Notes: a model not told the origin generated them from the letters alone. 64,000 bases of DNA from Sporolactobacillus pectinivorans (GCF_002802965.1 NZ_NXGA01000001.1:3374388-3438387), one strand, 5' to 3'. Positions 45,377 through 53,191 are shown, numbered from the stretch's first letter. A program made the numbers and translations.

Positions 45377-45829
45377 ATGAATAAAAAGATAATGAAGACC
45401 ATGAAAATAGACCTGGAAGCCGGAAAAACAAATCCTGCGAAGGTCGGGAAAGATTTGGCGCCCTCAGGCATTAATCTTCTGGGATTCTGCAATGCGTACA
45501 ACGAAAGGACGAAAAAACAAACGGGACAAATTATCCCGGCAGAAATTACAGTATATGAAGACCGCAGTTTCGATTTCATATTGAAAACGCCGCCGACATC
45601 TTTTTTGTTGAAAAAGTATGCCGGAGTTGGCAAAGGCGCTGCAAGACCTGGAAAGGAAACAGTTGGTACCATTACTCAAAAACAATTGCGGTTAATTGCC
45701 GAAATTAAGCTGCCTGATTTAAATACGACCAGAATAGAAAGTGCCATGAGTATGATTGAGGGTACAGCCAAAAATATGGGAATCATTATTGAAGAGGAAA
45801 GCCTTGAAACCAAACAGACGAATCTATAG
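45377..45829 (+). CDS. rplK: Variant ribosomal protein L11 (predicted thiopeptide-insensitive paralog)
   Basis: A 150-aa L11 homologue outside the rpl cluster. The C-terminal rRNA-binding domain is well kept (SFDFILKTPPTSFLLKKYAG, then IAEIKLPDLNTTRIESAMSM and IEGTAKNMGIIIEE). In the N-terminal domain the universal NPAPPVGPALGQAG is replaced by NPAKVGKDLAPSG: P22-P23 become a single Lys (residue 22) and P26 becomes Lys (residue 25). Those prolines line the thiostrepton/micrococcin site and their mutation gives resistance in several bacteria. AAGGATGG lies upstream of the ATG. Expression is predicted to be switched on by the MerR/TipAS protein encoded 84 bp downstream. A normal rplK is expected elsewhere. 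Confidence 0.92.
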   Translation: MNKKIMKTMKIDLEAGKTNPAKVGKDLAPSGINLLGFCNAYNERTKKQTGQIIPAEITVYEDRSFDFILKTPPTSFLLKKYAGVGKGAARPGKETVGTITQKQLRLIAEIKLPDLNTTRIESAMSMIEGTAKNMGIIIEEESLETKQTNL

Positions 45830-45859
45830 ATCGTGAGTGTATTTTTCACATAAAAAAAC

Positions 45860-45890
45860 TTGACGTTGACGCAACGTCATAGTATAAGAT
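45860..45890 (+). promoter_or_regulatory. MerR-type promoter of the TipAS regulator gene
   Basis: TTGACG (45860-45865) and TAAGAT (45885-45890) with a 19-bp spacer, or TATAAG with 17 bp. The spacer contains TGACGC-A-ACGTCA (45867-45879), one mismatch from the perfect repeat in the L11 promoter. This implies autoregulation and a common regulator for both genes. Confidence 0.82.
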
Positions 45891-45913
45891 AGGTTTTGTC
45901 AGGGGGACGTCAG

Positions 45914-46687
45914 ATGAATTACACAGTGAAGCAGCTCAGCGAACTGGCCGGAGTGAGTCCGCGAACACTGCGTTTCTACGATAAAATGAATCTATTGAGA
46001 CCCGATAGAATCAATAGTTCCGGATACCGCATTTATGGCACAAAACAGGTAGATCTGCTGCAGCAGATCCTTTTCTTTAGAGAACTTGGGTTCAGCCTCA
46101 AAGATATCCGCCAAATCATATATGCGGATACTTTTGATATCGTGCACGCCCTGACCGGCCAGTACAATAAATTGTTAGCAGAAAAAGAGCGCTTGAATCG
46201 GCTGATCGCGACAGTTGAAAAAACGCTGGCCTCTAAAAAAGGAGAGATCGCGATGAGTGATCATGAAAAGTTTGAAGGATTTAAGAAAGATATGATCGAT
46301 GCAAACGAAAAAAAATATGGCAAAGAAATCCGGGAAAAATATGGTAAAGAAAACGTCGAACAATCCTATAAAAAGTTTGACAGTCTGAGCCAGGAAGACT
46401 ATGAACAGTCGGTCAAAATTCAGGAAGAAATGTTTTCCGAATTGAAAAAAGCGCTTCTTGACGGATCGGATCCTCAAAGCGCAGCGGCACAGAAAGCAGC
46501 CGATCTCCACAGGCAATGGCTCAGCTATTTCTGGGCTTCATACTCAAAAGAAGCGCACGCCGGCCTTGCCGAAATGTACGTCAGTGATCCGCGCTTTACA
46601 GCTTATTATGACATTGGCGCCGGAAAAAATGCGGCTAAGCTCTTGCGGGACGCGATCGCTATTTATACCGGACTTTCAAAAAGTTAA
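45914..46687 (+). CDS. mta: MerR family activator with TipAS ligand domain (Mta-like)
   Basis: Transcription activator of 257 aa, the same length as B. subtilis Mta. Winged-helix DNA-binding domain VKQLSELAGVSPRTLRFYDK, a long dimerisation helix (about residues 75-115), then the TipAS domain (residues 120-257) with the family end motif LAEMYVSDPRFTAYYD. TipAS domains of TipAL and relatives bind thiopeptide antibiotics, and Mta activates multidrug exporters. The cysteines that tether thiostrepton in TipAL are absent (WLSYFWASYSKEAH), so any binding would be non-covalent. ATG at 45914 has AGGGGG 7 nt upstream. No transporter is adjacent; the partner gene is the variant L11. Confidence 0.9.
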   Translation: MNYTVKQLSELAGVSPRTLRFYDKMNLLRPDRINSSGYRIYGTKQVDLLQQILFFRELGFSLKDIRQIIYADTFDIVHALTGQYNKLLAEKERLNRLIATVEKTLASKKGEIAMSDHEKFEGFKKDMIDANEKKYGKEIREKYGKENVEQSYKKFDSLSQEDYEQSVKIQEEMFSELKKALLDGSDPQSAAAQKAADLHRQWLSYFWASYSKEAHAGLAEMYVSDPRFTAYYDIGAGKNAAKLLRDAIAIYTGLSKS

Positions 46688-46698
46688 CGGTTGCTATG

Positions 46699-46738
46699 CA
46701 AGCGAGGCACAGTCGACAATCAGACTGCACCTCGCTTG
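46699..46738 (+). terminator. Stem-loop after the MerR gene
   Basis: CAAGCGAGG / CCTCGCTTG perfect outer stem extended by CAGTC / GACTG; no T-tract. It lies 12 bp after the stop codon and probably protects or ends the mRNA. Confidence 0.55.
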
Positions 46739-46791
46739 ACTATTTATATAAATTAGGGGGGAGACATTTTTAAAATTCTTTTAATTTCCAG

Positions 46792-47568
46792 TTAGTTCGC
46801 AAAATCCTGAGTAAAGAAAACCCAGCCATTTGCAGCTTTCTGTCCATAGACAACGCCGACGCCGGTATACTTGTAACTTGGCTTCAGAATATTGGCCCTG
46901 TGTTCCGGGGAATGCATCCATGCGTCTACGGTTGCTGAAGCGCTCCAGATCTGGTTCCACCCAAAGTAACTCACATTACCCTCTGCATAAGCCACATTCT
47001 GCCCGCCAACTGTGTTAAATGAGAAGCCCAGCATTCCGTGGGACATCCTACCATTATCATACTGCTGAAGGCTCCACTGGCGTGAAAAATTTATCAGATC
47101 GGATCTGACCTGCAGCAGATGCAGCCCTCTGCTCGTCCTTTGTTTATTGATTAAGCTTACAATCTGCTGTTCCACAGAAGCATTGAAATGAGCGCTGGAA
47201 TTAGGCCGGGCCTCCGGAGCTGCTTTAAGCACTACCCGCTTGGACACAGGTTTTTTCACTGCCTTATGTACAACTGCTTTTTTCTTAGGTGCTTTCGAAG
47301 CAACTTTTTTTACTACTTTCTTATAAGAAATTTTCTTAGACGCCACTCGCTTTTTCGCTGATGTCTTTGCCGTCCTTCTTACATAATGTCTGTTAACGGT
47401 TTTACCTTCAACATCTCTGGTGACAGGGTTCCGGGGAACCGCTGTTTTAATGAGTGTTGATGGTGAACCGAAGTTGGCCTGCGCCTGAGAACCATTGAGG
47501 AATAAAACAGAAGCGAAGCTGACACTAAGCACAATAAAGGCCGAAAACAGCAACTTAAAAAAATGCAT
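46792..47568 (-). CDS. Secreted CAP-domain protein with a Lys-rich linker
   Basis: Exported protein of 258 aa. Signal peptide (residues 1-32, FIVLSVSFASVLFLNGSQAQA). A strongly basic low-complexity linker (residues 60-120) is rich in Lys, Val and Ala (KKISYKKVVKKVASK, KKKAVVHKAVKK). The C-terminal CAP/SCP domain carries NASVEQQIVSLINKQRTSRG, the His in GRMSHGMLG and AWMHSPEHRANILKP, like B. subtilis YkwD and the spore protein SafA-linked YkwD group. The linker may bind teichoic or nucleic acids. GAGGGGGA precedes the ATG, and a c-di-GMP-I riboswitch lies in the leader. Confidence 0.85.
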   Translation of the reverse strand: MHFFKLLFSAFIVLSVSFASVLFLNGSQAQANFGSPSTLIKTAVPRNPVTRDVEGKTVNRHYVRRTAKTSAKKRVASKKISYKKVVKKVASKAPKKKAVVHKAVKKPVSKRVVLKAAPEARPNSSAHFNASVEQQIVSLINKQRTSRGLHLLQVRSDLINFSRQWSLQQYDNGRMSHGMLGFSFNTVGGQNVAYAEGNVSYFGWNQIWSASATVDAWMHSPEHRANILKPSYKYTGVGVVYGQKAANGWVFFTQDFAN

Positions 47569-47618
47569 AATAAAAAATCCCCCTCATTTACGTTTTTCAC
47601 TCAAAGTGAATGAAAAAA

Positions 47619-47700
47619 TACGGCGGCCCAGCCATCATAGCGAAATTCGCCTTAGACCCGTGACTTTGCGTCACTGTTTTTCAACAGTTTTGCCCTTTAG
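47619..47700 (-). promoter_or_regulatory. Cyclic-di-GMP-I (GEMM) riboswitch
   Basis: On the minus strand, AGGGCAAA is followed by the hairpin ACTGTT-GAAA-AACAGT with a GNRA loop, then GACGCAAAG, TCACGGGTCTAAGGCG and TATGATGGCTGGGCCGCC. These are the conserved blocks of the GEMM-I aptamer in order. The third G of GGGCAAA, which is A in cGAMP-selecting variants, is G here, so c-di-GMP is the expected ligand. It ends about 50 nt before the CAP-protein start codon. TATTTTTTC directly after the aptamer and a TTCACT-TTG-AGTGAA hairpin nearby suggest control of termination or translation. Confidence 0.88.
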
Positions 47701-48123
47701 AAAAAAGAGATTTTCCTAAAGTTTTATGATATTGTTCTTTAGAATTATAGTTCCACTGTAATCCAGTATTTTGAAAAAATCAAGAATACTGCTATTTTAT
47801 TCCAATGCAGATGTCTGTCAAAAACACCTTCACTATTTATATCGGTTCATTCAACTATATGTTGAGTAAAAAATTTTTCTCTTCCGGCTGAACAAATCCG
47901 TTCTGGGCCGGCCACACTCAGATTTCAACAAGTAAAGATTGCTCAGCCGGCGATGGTTATCCGGACGGACATTTCTGTGACACACAAACAAAAAACTGCT
48001 CCATTGAAAACATCTCAAAAGCCAGCAAACCCGATCCCATATACGGCAATACGGGGCCACAGAATCCATGAGAAAACAGAGGGCTTTCAAAAAAACGTGC
48101 AAATAGGGACCTTTTTTTAATGG
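47701..48123. other. Intergenic stretch upstream of the riboswitch
   Basis: About 420 bp without a supported gene. On the minus strand an ACTATAAT (-10-like) at about 47745 fits as the start of the riboswitch transcript, without a clear -35. An 83-codon minus-strand frame (48102-47851) has no Shine-Dalgarno and no recognisable features. Confidence 0.4.
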
Positions 48124-48498
48124 CTACATGTGCAGATGGTTAAAAATTTTATCACGGTAATTCCGGAATGCGCGTGTTTTTTGAATCGAACGCTTTTCTG
48201 CCAGCTGGTTGAAGCGCAATCTTTTGATTCTCAGCTGAGCGTTCAGGCGGCCGAGTTCATGGTCATCATCGCAGCAGCGGATCAAGTCATTCAGTGTCAC
48301 AATGTCTTTGCGGATTTGGATCTCTTCAGGCAAATAGCCGGCATTCTTCAATACTTTGTAGCTCACGCGCAAATCTTTGGGCACAGCCGTCAAATCTTCA
48401 AATTGCTGTGGTTTCCCGCTGCCGGGCAGATTGTCAAAAAGACCATCTTTCAGACCTTCTTGTATTTTTTCCTCTGCCATAATATCAATAATGCTCAA
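48124..48498 (-). CDS. DUF1992 (DnaJC28-like) protein
   Basis: Soluble helical protein of 124 aa. The N-terminus IIDIMAEEKIQEGLKDGLFD followed by NLPGSGKPQ is the hallmark of DUF1992, also found in DnaJ homologue DNAJC28 though no J domain is present here. The C-terminal half is basic (RIKRLRFNQLAEKRSIQKTR). Function unknown. TTG start with GGAGGTG upstream. It lies 14 bp downstream of the Rieske oxidoreductase gene and is probably co-transcribed. Confidence 0.82.
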   Translation of the reverse strand: MSIIDIMAEEKIQEGLKDGLFDNLPGSGKPQQFEDLTAVPKDLRVSYKVLKNAGYLPEEIQIRKDIVTLNDLIRCCDDDHELGRLNAQLRIKRLRFNQLAEKRSIQKTRAFRNYRDKIFNHLHM

Positions 48499-48512
48499 CT
48501 GACAACACCTCC

Positions 48513-50084
48513 TTATAAGGAAGTCTCCTGCTCGCCATTATGTTTTTCTTCTTCTGAATATAATTGCTGCAGTGGTTCCCGGGCCGGGCCGTCAATCACT
48601 TCTCCATTTGCCCGGAAACGTGATCCGTGGCATGGGCAATCCCACGTCCGCTCGCCTTGATTCCAGTTTACCTCGCAGCCCATATGCGGGCAAGTTGTAT
48701 CCACCATGATGATTTTTCCGTTTTTATTCTTATAGGCGCCTGCCCTTTTGCCATTCAGAGAAATAATTGCACCCTGATCGTTTCCAAGATCGGCGACTGA
48801 CTTTTGCCCTTTCCCCAGCTTACCTTTGATCAGGTTCCCGGCAATTTCGCTATTCTCGATAAAAAAGTTTTTGATCATCGGATCGGCTTCAAATCGTGAT
48901 GGACTGAAAAGATCGGCATAGGGATTTTCACGTTCAAGAATTTGATCAGTTAGCAGCGCGGCCGCGATTGTTCCAGTGGTCATTCCCCATTTCCGATAAC
49001 CCGCCGCAATATAGAGATGCGGCTGGTTCATCGCTATCGTCCCGATATAGGGTACTTTATCCAATGTTGTATAATCCTGGGCCGACCACTGGCTGATTCG
49101 GTGATTTTCACCAAGAACCGCATTGGCAAAACCGATGAGTCTTTGAAAATGACTAGCCGTATCCTCACCCCGGCCGGTTTTATGGTTTTCTCCGCCAATG
49201 AGAGCCATCATTTTACCGGATAAGGACAGTCCTCTTACCGAACGTTTGGGATCGCCCGCACTAATGTACATACCCTCGGGAACTACGCTGTCCGTCTCAC
49301 ACGCCATTAAATAGGAACGTTCCGGCACCATTCTGGCAAAATAGAACCGGTTGTCATAAAAAGGAAAATGGGAGCAGATCAGTACATCACGGCAGTGAAT
49401 TCGATATCCCTGCTTTGTAAGAACAACCGGTGGCTCACCCTTTTCTATAGCAACTGCCATTGTCTCTTCATAGATCGGAACATCCAGCTTTACAAGTTCA
49501 GCTACAAGATAGTGAAGATACATCAGTGGATGGAATTGGGCCTGATCCGGCAGCAGCAGCGCATTTTTTACCGGCAGCGGCAAATCCAGCGTATAGATGA
49601 GGCGGCCCGGGATTCCAAGCCTGTCATAAGTTTCCTTTTCTTGTTCGACTGACTTTGCTTCCTGATCCGTTGCCGCATAAACAATTGCCGGCTGTTCTTC
49701 AAAATCACAGGACACATCATTTTCTCTGATCAGCCGTCTGATCCAGCCCAACGCTTCCTGATTCGCCTGATAGTAAAGCTGCGCTTTCTCAAGGCCGAAG
49801 TGGGCAATCAATTCATTATAAATCAGCCCATGCTGCGCTGTAATTTTTGCCGTTGTAAATCCCGTTGTCCCGCTTGCGAGCCGTGAAGCTTCAATCAGCA
49901 CCACTTTCATTCCCGCACTGGCCAAAAGATATGCCGCCGTGATTCCGGTGATTCCTCCGCCGACAATGACTGCCTCTGTCTCGATATCGGTTTCCAGCGG
50001 CTTAAAGGCCGGCAAATGCACTGTATCACGCCATAAAGATGAGGTTTCACCAGAAAAAACATGATTCTTTCTATTCTCGCCCAT
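48513..50084 (-). CDS. yhfW: FAD-dependent oxidoreductase with C-terminal Rieske domain (YhfW-like)
   Basis: Two-domain redox protein of 523 aa. An N-terminal DAO/glycine-oxidase-like domain has the FAD loop AVIVGGGITGITAAYLLASAG and GTTGFTTAKITAQHG. The C-terminal Rieske 2Fe-2S domain shows TTCPHMGCEVNWNQ and WDCPCHGSRFRANGEVIDGP, both ligand pairs intact. Matches B. subtilis YhfW. Substrate unknown. ATG at 50084 has GAAGGG 9 nt upstream; an upstream TTG is less likely. Located between DUF1992 and a DHA2 exporter on the same strand. Confidence 0.88.
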   Translation of the reverse strand: MGENRKNHVFSGETSSLWRDTVHLPAFKPLETDIETEAVIVGGGITGITAAYLLASAGMKVVLIEASRLASGTTGFTTAKITAQHGLIYNELIAHFGLEKAQLYYQANQEALGWIRRLIRENDVSCDFEEQPAIVYAATDQEAKSVEQEKETYDRLGIPGRLIYTLDLPLPVKNALLLPDQAQFHPLMYLHYLVAELVKLDVPIYEETMAVAIEKGEPPVVLTKQGYRIHCRDVLICSHFPFYDNRFYFARMVPERSYLMACETDSVVPEGMYISAGDPKRSVRGLSLSGKMMALIGGENHKTGRGEDTASHFQRLIGFANAVLGENHRISQWSAQDYTTLDKVPYIGTIAMNQPHLYIAAGYRKWGMTTGTIAAALLTDQILERENPYADLFSPSRFEADPMIKNFFIENSEIAGNLIKGKLGKGQKSVADLGNDQGAIISLNGKRAGAYKNKNGKIIMVDTTCPHMGCEVNWNQGERTWDCPCHGSRFRANGEVIDGPAREPLQQLYSEEEKHNGEQETSL

Positions 50085-50219
50085 AGAGATCAACCCTTCT
50101 CTGCATCATTGTTGAAGATTTATAGCTGCAAAATTCGTCTATATTCAGTTTCTCCAATCATAAAACGCAGTATGTACAGCGATTCATTGATTTGTGTTCA
50201 TTGTTATTTATAGCTGCGC

Positions 50220-50380
50220 CTTTCCGTCAGGCAGAAGCAAAGCCGCGATCTGGAAAAACAGCTAAAAGAAGGCTGGCCGAATATCCCAAGCTGACGGCAG
50301 CTACTGTTTCCCATTGTTTGGAAATGTTCAGAAAAACCGGATTTGTTATAGATAAAAAAGTATTTCCGCTTAAATCATGA
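50220..50380 (+). pseudogene. 3' remnant of a CRP/FNR-like regulator gene (tentative)
   Basis: The plus strand reads AKRRLAEYPKLTAATVSHCL followed by EMFRKTGFVIDKK, which looks like the recognition helix and wing of a CRP-type winged helix. Nothing upstream in frame resembles the sensor domain and no start with a Shine-Dalgarno exists, so only a tail is left. A genuine plus-strand terminator starts at the very next base, as expected behind a real gene end. The family assignment is weak. Confidence 0.35.
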
Positions 50381-50399
50381 AGCGCTGGGCGCTTTTTTT
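50381..50399 (+). terminator. Terminator directly behind the gene remnant
   Basis: AGCGC-TGG-GCGCT followed by seven T in total, starting at the base after the TGA of the remnant frame. Confidence 0.7.
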
Positions 50400-50436
50400 G
50401 GAAAAGCTCACCATTTATCAAAGAATCATGAAAATT

Positions 50437-50474
50437 AAAAATGCCCGCTTCCAATTGGGAAGTGAGCATTTTTT
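50437..50474 (-). terminator. Terminator after the DHA2 exporter
   Basis: AAAAATGCCCGCTTCC / GGAAGTGAGCATTTTT stem with two mismatches around AATTG; T-runs on both sides. It lies 25 bp after the minus-strand exporter stop. Confidence 0.8.
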
Positions 50475-50498
50475 CCAAAAAACAGGCCACATGCTTAA

Positions 50499-51968
50499 TT
50501 AACGCCCAGCCATAACTGGGACTTTTGTCTTTTCATCTGTTTCTTTCACTTTTTTGGGCCGCTTAAGCAGGAGGCTCAGAATCATCCCGATAATGGCAAT
50601 ACCCATAAGCACAAAAAACGTATCGCCGAAGGAAGAAGATAAGGCCTGAAGCGGTTTGCTGCCATTCTGCATATGTTCTTTGAGCCTATCAGACAGAATC
50701 GTCGACAAACCCGCCACCGCAAAGGACATCATGACCTGCTGAGCAGAGTTTGTCAACGATGTCACCCTGCTGACAATATTTCGCGGTGCCGATTGAATGA
50801 TGTGTGTATTTAATGGCATCATCGACAGGCCCATACCCGCACCCAACAGCGCCAGTGGAAGAATGAGCTTCTCCGCTCCGTCCTGAGCTGAAATTCCGGA
50901 TAATAAGAACGCCGAACTGGTGACAAACACCAGACCGGTGGCTACCACGGGTCTCGCGCCGAACCGGTCATATAATCTGCCTCCGACAGGCATAAAAATG
51001 CCGGCAGCAATCGCCTGAGGCAGTGTCGTTAATCCTGAATGAAATGCACTGAAACCCTTTCCCTGCTGAAGAAAAAGCGGAATAAGAAACATCGTTCCGA
51101 ACAGTGCAATCTGCGTGATCCACTGTACAATAATCCCCCGTGTGAAATCACCGGAACGGAAGACGCGAAGTTCCAGAAGAGGCTGCTTTTTTTGCCGGAG
51201 TTCATTAATGACGAAAAGAATTAATGCTGCTGCGCCGACAATCAAGCCGGCAAGCGTCTTAAATGAAGTCCAGCTGGTTCCACCTTCGCTTACACCATAT
51301 GTAATTGAGGCAAAAGCAATCGGTGCAAGCAGTATTCCGAGAAAATCCAATGCGGGAACCGATTGACGTGCAAGATTCGGGAGCGTACGGATTCCCACCA
51401 GAATGGCAATAACCCCAATCGGTAAATTGATCAGGAAAATCCAGTGCCAGCTGGCATAATCGACCAGCCAGCCGGACAAAACCGGCCCCAGTGCCGGAGC
51501 GAGAAGCATCGGGATCCCGATCATTCCCATTACGGCGCCTACTTTTTCCGGCGGACTCAGTCGATAAGTAAAGGCCATTGCAATAGGGGCGACCATCCCG
51601 CCGCCCAGGCCCTGAATAATCCTGAAAAAGATGAGTTGGTCTATGCCTGCTGCCAGTGCACACAAACCGGATCCGATGGTAAACATCATTACAGAAAAGA
51701 GAAAAACCCTTTTTGCTCCAAAACGATCGGAAAGCCAGCCGGCAAGAGGAATGACAGCCGCCTGCGCCAGCGCGTACCCCGTTACCGCCCATTGGACGAC
51801 AGAGATTTTGCTATGAAAATCAGTGACCAGGCCGGGTAAGGCAACATTCATCGCCGTTCCATCCAGAATAACCATAAACATGCCCACGATAATGGCCAAA
51901 AGCGGTGCGATTAATTTTCTTAATGATGTGACCTGATCCTGCTCTTTTTCGGTCGTTTCTAAAGACAT
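50499..51968 (-). CDS. DHA2 family multidrug exporter (LmrB-like)
   Basis: Proton-driven efflux protein of 489 aa with 14 transmembrane helices. Motif D1 MVILDGTAMNVALPGL, A-type loop GWLSDRFGAKRVFLF, motif C GIPMLLAPALGPVLSGWLVD. Length and motifs fit LmrB/Mdr-type exporters of lincosamides, puromycin or other lipophilic drugs; the substrate is not readable. ATG at 51968 has GGAGGG 7 nt upstream; the longer frame crosses the operator region. Divergent from the TetR gene whose product probably represses it. Confidence 0.87.
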   Translation of the reverse strand: MSLETTEKEQDQVTSLRKLIAPLLAIIVGMFMVILDGTAMNVALPGLVTDFHSKISVVQWAVTGYALAQAAVIPLAGWLSDRFGAKRVFLFSVMMFTIGSGLCALAAGIDQLIFFRIIQGLGGGMVAPIAMAFTYRLSPPEKVGAVMGMIGIPMLLAPALGPVLSGWLVDYASWHWIFLINLPIGVIAILVGIRTLPNLARQSVPALDFLGILLAPIAFASITYGVSEGGTSWTSFKTLAGLIVGAAALILFVINELRQKKQPLLELRVFRSGDFTRGIIVQWITQIALFGTMFLIPLFLQQGKGFSAFHSGLTTLPQAIAAGIFMPVGGRLYDRFGARPVVATGLVFVTSSAFLLSGISAQDGAEKLILPLALLGAGMGLSMMPLNTHIIQSAPRNIVSRVTSLTNSAQQVMMSFAVAGLSTILSDRLKEHMQNGSKPLQALSSSFGDTFFVLMGIAIIGMILSLLLKRPKKVKETDEKTKVPVMAGR

Positions 51969-52056
51969 TCTAAGCCCTCCATTTGTTTTCCGTATCTTAT
52001 CGCTGCCCATGCATTGACCTGATTCGAGCAAGGCTTTAAAATAAGAGTAAAGATTT

Positions 52057-52103
52057 GCGGACAATTGTCCGTTACTTGAAAATAGTAACGGACAGCTGTC
52101 CGC
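52057..52103. promoter_or_regulatory. Paired TetR operators
   Basis: Two perfect 14-bp palindromes, CGGACAATTGTCCG (52058-52071) and CGGACAGCTGTCCG (52089-52102), share the half-site CGGACA. The whole block is itself an inverted repeat, GCGGACA...GTTAC on the left and GTAAC...TGTCCGC on the right. It lies in the gap between the divergent exporter and TetR genes and would control both. Confidence 0.85.
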
Positions 52104-52172
52104 CTGTCAACTGATTGACTCTGCTCAGAAAAAAGCACTTTTCTTAAATAGGATTTGAAAGGGAGAAAAAGC

Positions 52173-52781
52173 ATGTCTGATCGTACATTGCGGAGAGATG
52201 ATGACAAGATTAGCGCATCAATTTTACAAACAACCGAATCGTTGTTTTCCAAATACGGGGTTGAGAATGTCAGCATGCATCAAATTGCCAAGACTGCGAA
52301 AGTCGGGCAGGGAACCATGTATCGCCGTTATGCCAACAAGGGAGATCTCTGCATGGATCTGATGAAAGAGAACTTTCAGGATCTTCAGGACAGTGTGCGC
52401 CAATATTTGGAAAATGCGGGATCGATTCCCGTAAAAGAAAGGCTTTTCGCTGTGTTTAAAAAGCAGCTTTATTTTCTGGAGAGGCATTCGCGTTTATTTG
52501 AAACGATTCAATCCTTTTCAACTTCAACGTGTGAAAATGCAAAGACAAATTTTTATGAGGCACCACCCTATGTTTTCATGCACACAGTTATTCGTTCACT
52601 GCTTGAAGAAGCGATCAGTGCGGAAGCGGCGCGACCGGTCAACGCAGATTTTACCGCGCACACGCTGATGGCTTCAATGAACACGAAAGTCTACATTTTT
52701 CTAAAGAAAGAAAAAGGATATACAACCGATGAGATTGTGGACAATTTCAACAGGACTTTCCTCGAACCTCTGTTTTTCTAA
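52173..52781 (+). CDS. TetR family repressor
   Basis: Repressor of 202 aa. HTH: ILQTTESLFSKYGVENVSMH then IAKTAKVGQGTMYRRYANKG, with the TetR helix-3 pattern (GxxYRRYxNK). The C-terminal ligand domain is helical (residues 60-200). ATG at 52173 has AAAGGGAG upstream; a TTG six codons earlier would contain the Shine-Dalgarno. Divergent from the DHA2 exporter gene with paired operators between, so it most likely represses both genes and releases DNA on binding the exported drug. Confidence 0.9.
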   Translation: MSDRTLRRDDDKISASILQTTESLFSKYGVENVSMHQIAKTAKVGQGTMYRRYANKGDLCMDLMKENFQDLQDSVRQYLENAGSIPVKERLFAVFKKQLYFLERHSRLFETIQSFSTSTCENAKTNFYEAPPYVFMHTVIRSLLEEAISAEAARPVNADFTAHTLMASMNTKVYIFLKKEKGYTTDEIVDNFNRTFLEPLFF

Positions 52782-52831
52782 TCGGGCGTCCGGATTTAAA
52801 ATACAGGAGACCTAATTTAGACAACTGGATG

Positions 52832-53077
52832 TTATTTGCCCCCCGCCTGCATCATGTTTTTATGGACACATTTCGACTGATAGCGCTGTTTTAAAGATTT
52901 CTTTGACTTAAACTTGGGAAAGCCTTTGCGTTCTTTAAAGAAATTTTTGTATCCTTCAATGACATCATGATTGGTTGCTTGAAGGCTGGTACTTTCTACA
53001 TCTTTTAACCAAGGAAATTCTTTGTTAATTACAGAGCATACGTTCTCTTTTCGGCCATTCAAATGGTTTCTTAGAAC
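52832..53077 (-). pseudogene. IS200/IS605-type TnpB fragment
   Basis: About 80 codons of a TnpB (OrfB) reading: NKEFPWLKDVESTSLQATNH, YKNFFKERKGFPKFKSKK, QRYQSKCVHKNM. These correspond to an N-terminal stretch of TnpB (usual full length about 370 aa). The RuvC nuclease domain and zinc finger are absent and the frame ends right after. No TnpA gene is present. It is debris of a transposition event. Confidence 0.75.
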
Positions 53078-53151
53078 GGAGACCCAAGGCGTTGATTCAT
53101 CTCGGCAATGAATTGTCGAGTTTTCTCAACTGATGATCTCCTTTATAAATA

Positions 53152-53191
53152 CAGAGCAGTTCGTTAAGAGGTACGGATACGAACTGCTCTG
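53152..53191. repeat. 12-bp-stem palindrome next to the TnpB fragment
   Basis: CAGAGCAGTTCG / CGAACTGCTCTG, perfect, with a 16-nt loop. IS200/IS605 elements carry subterminal hairpins, so it could be an element end. It could also end the DUF4097 operon transcript, although there is no T-tract on either side. Confidence 0.5.

Noticed and set aside
47851..48102. Minus-strand 83-codon frame in the gap before the riboswitch
   Set aside because: No ribosome binding site and a Cys/Trp/Arg-rich random-like composition.
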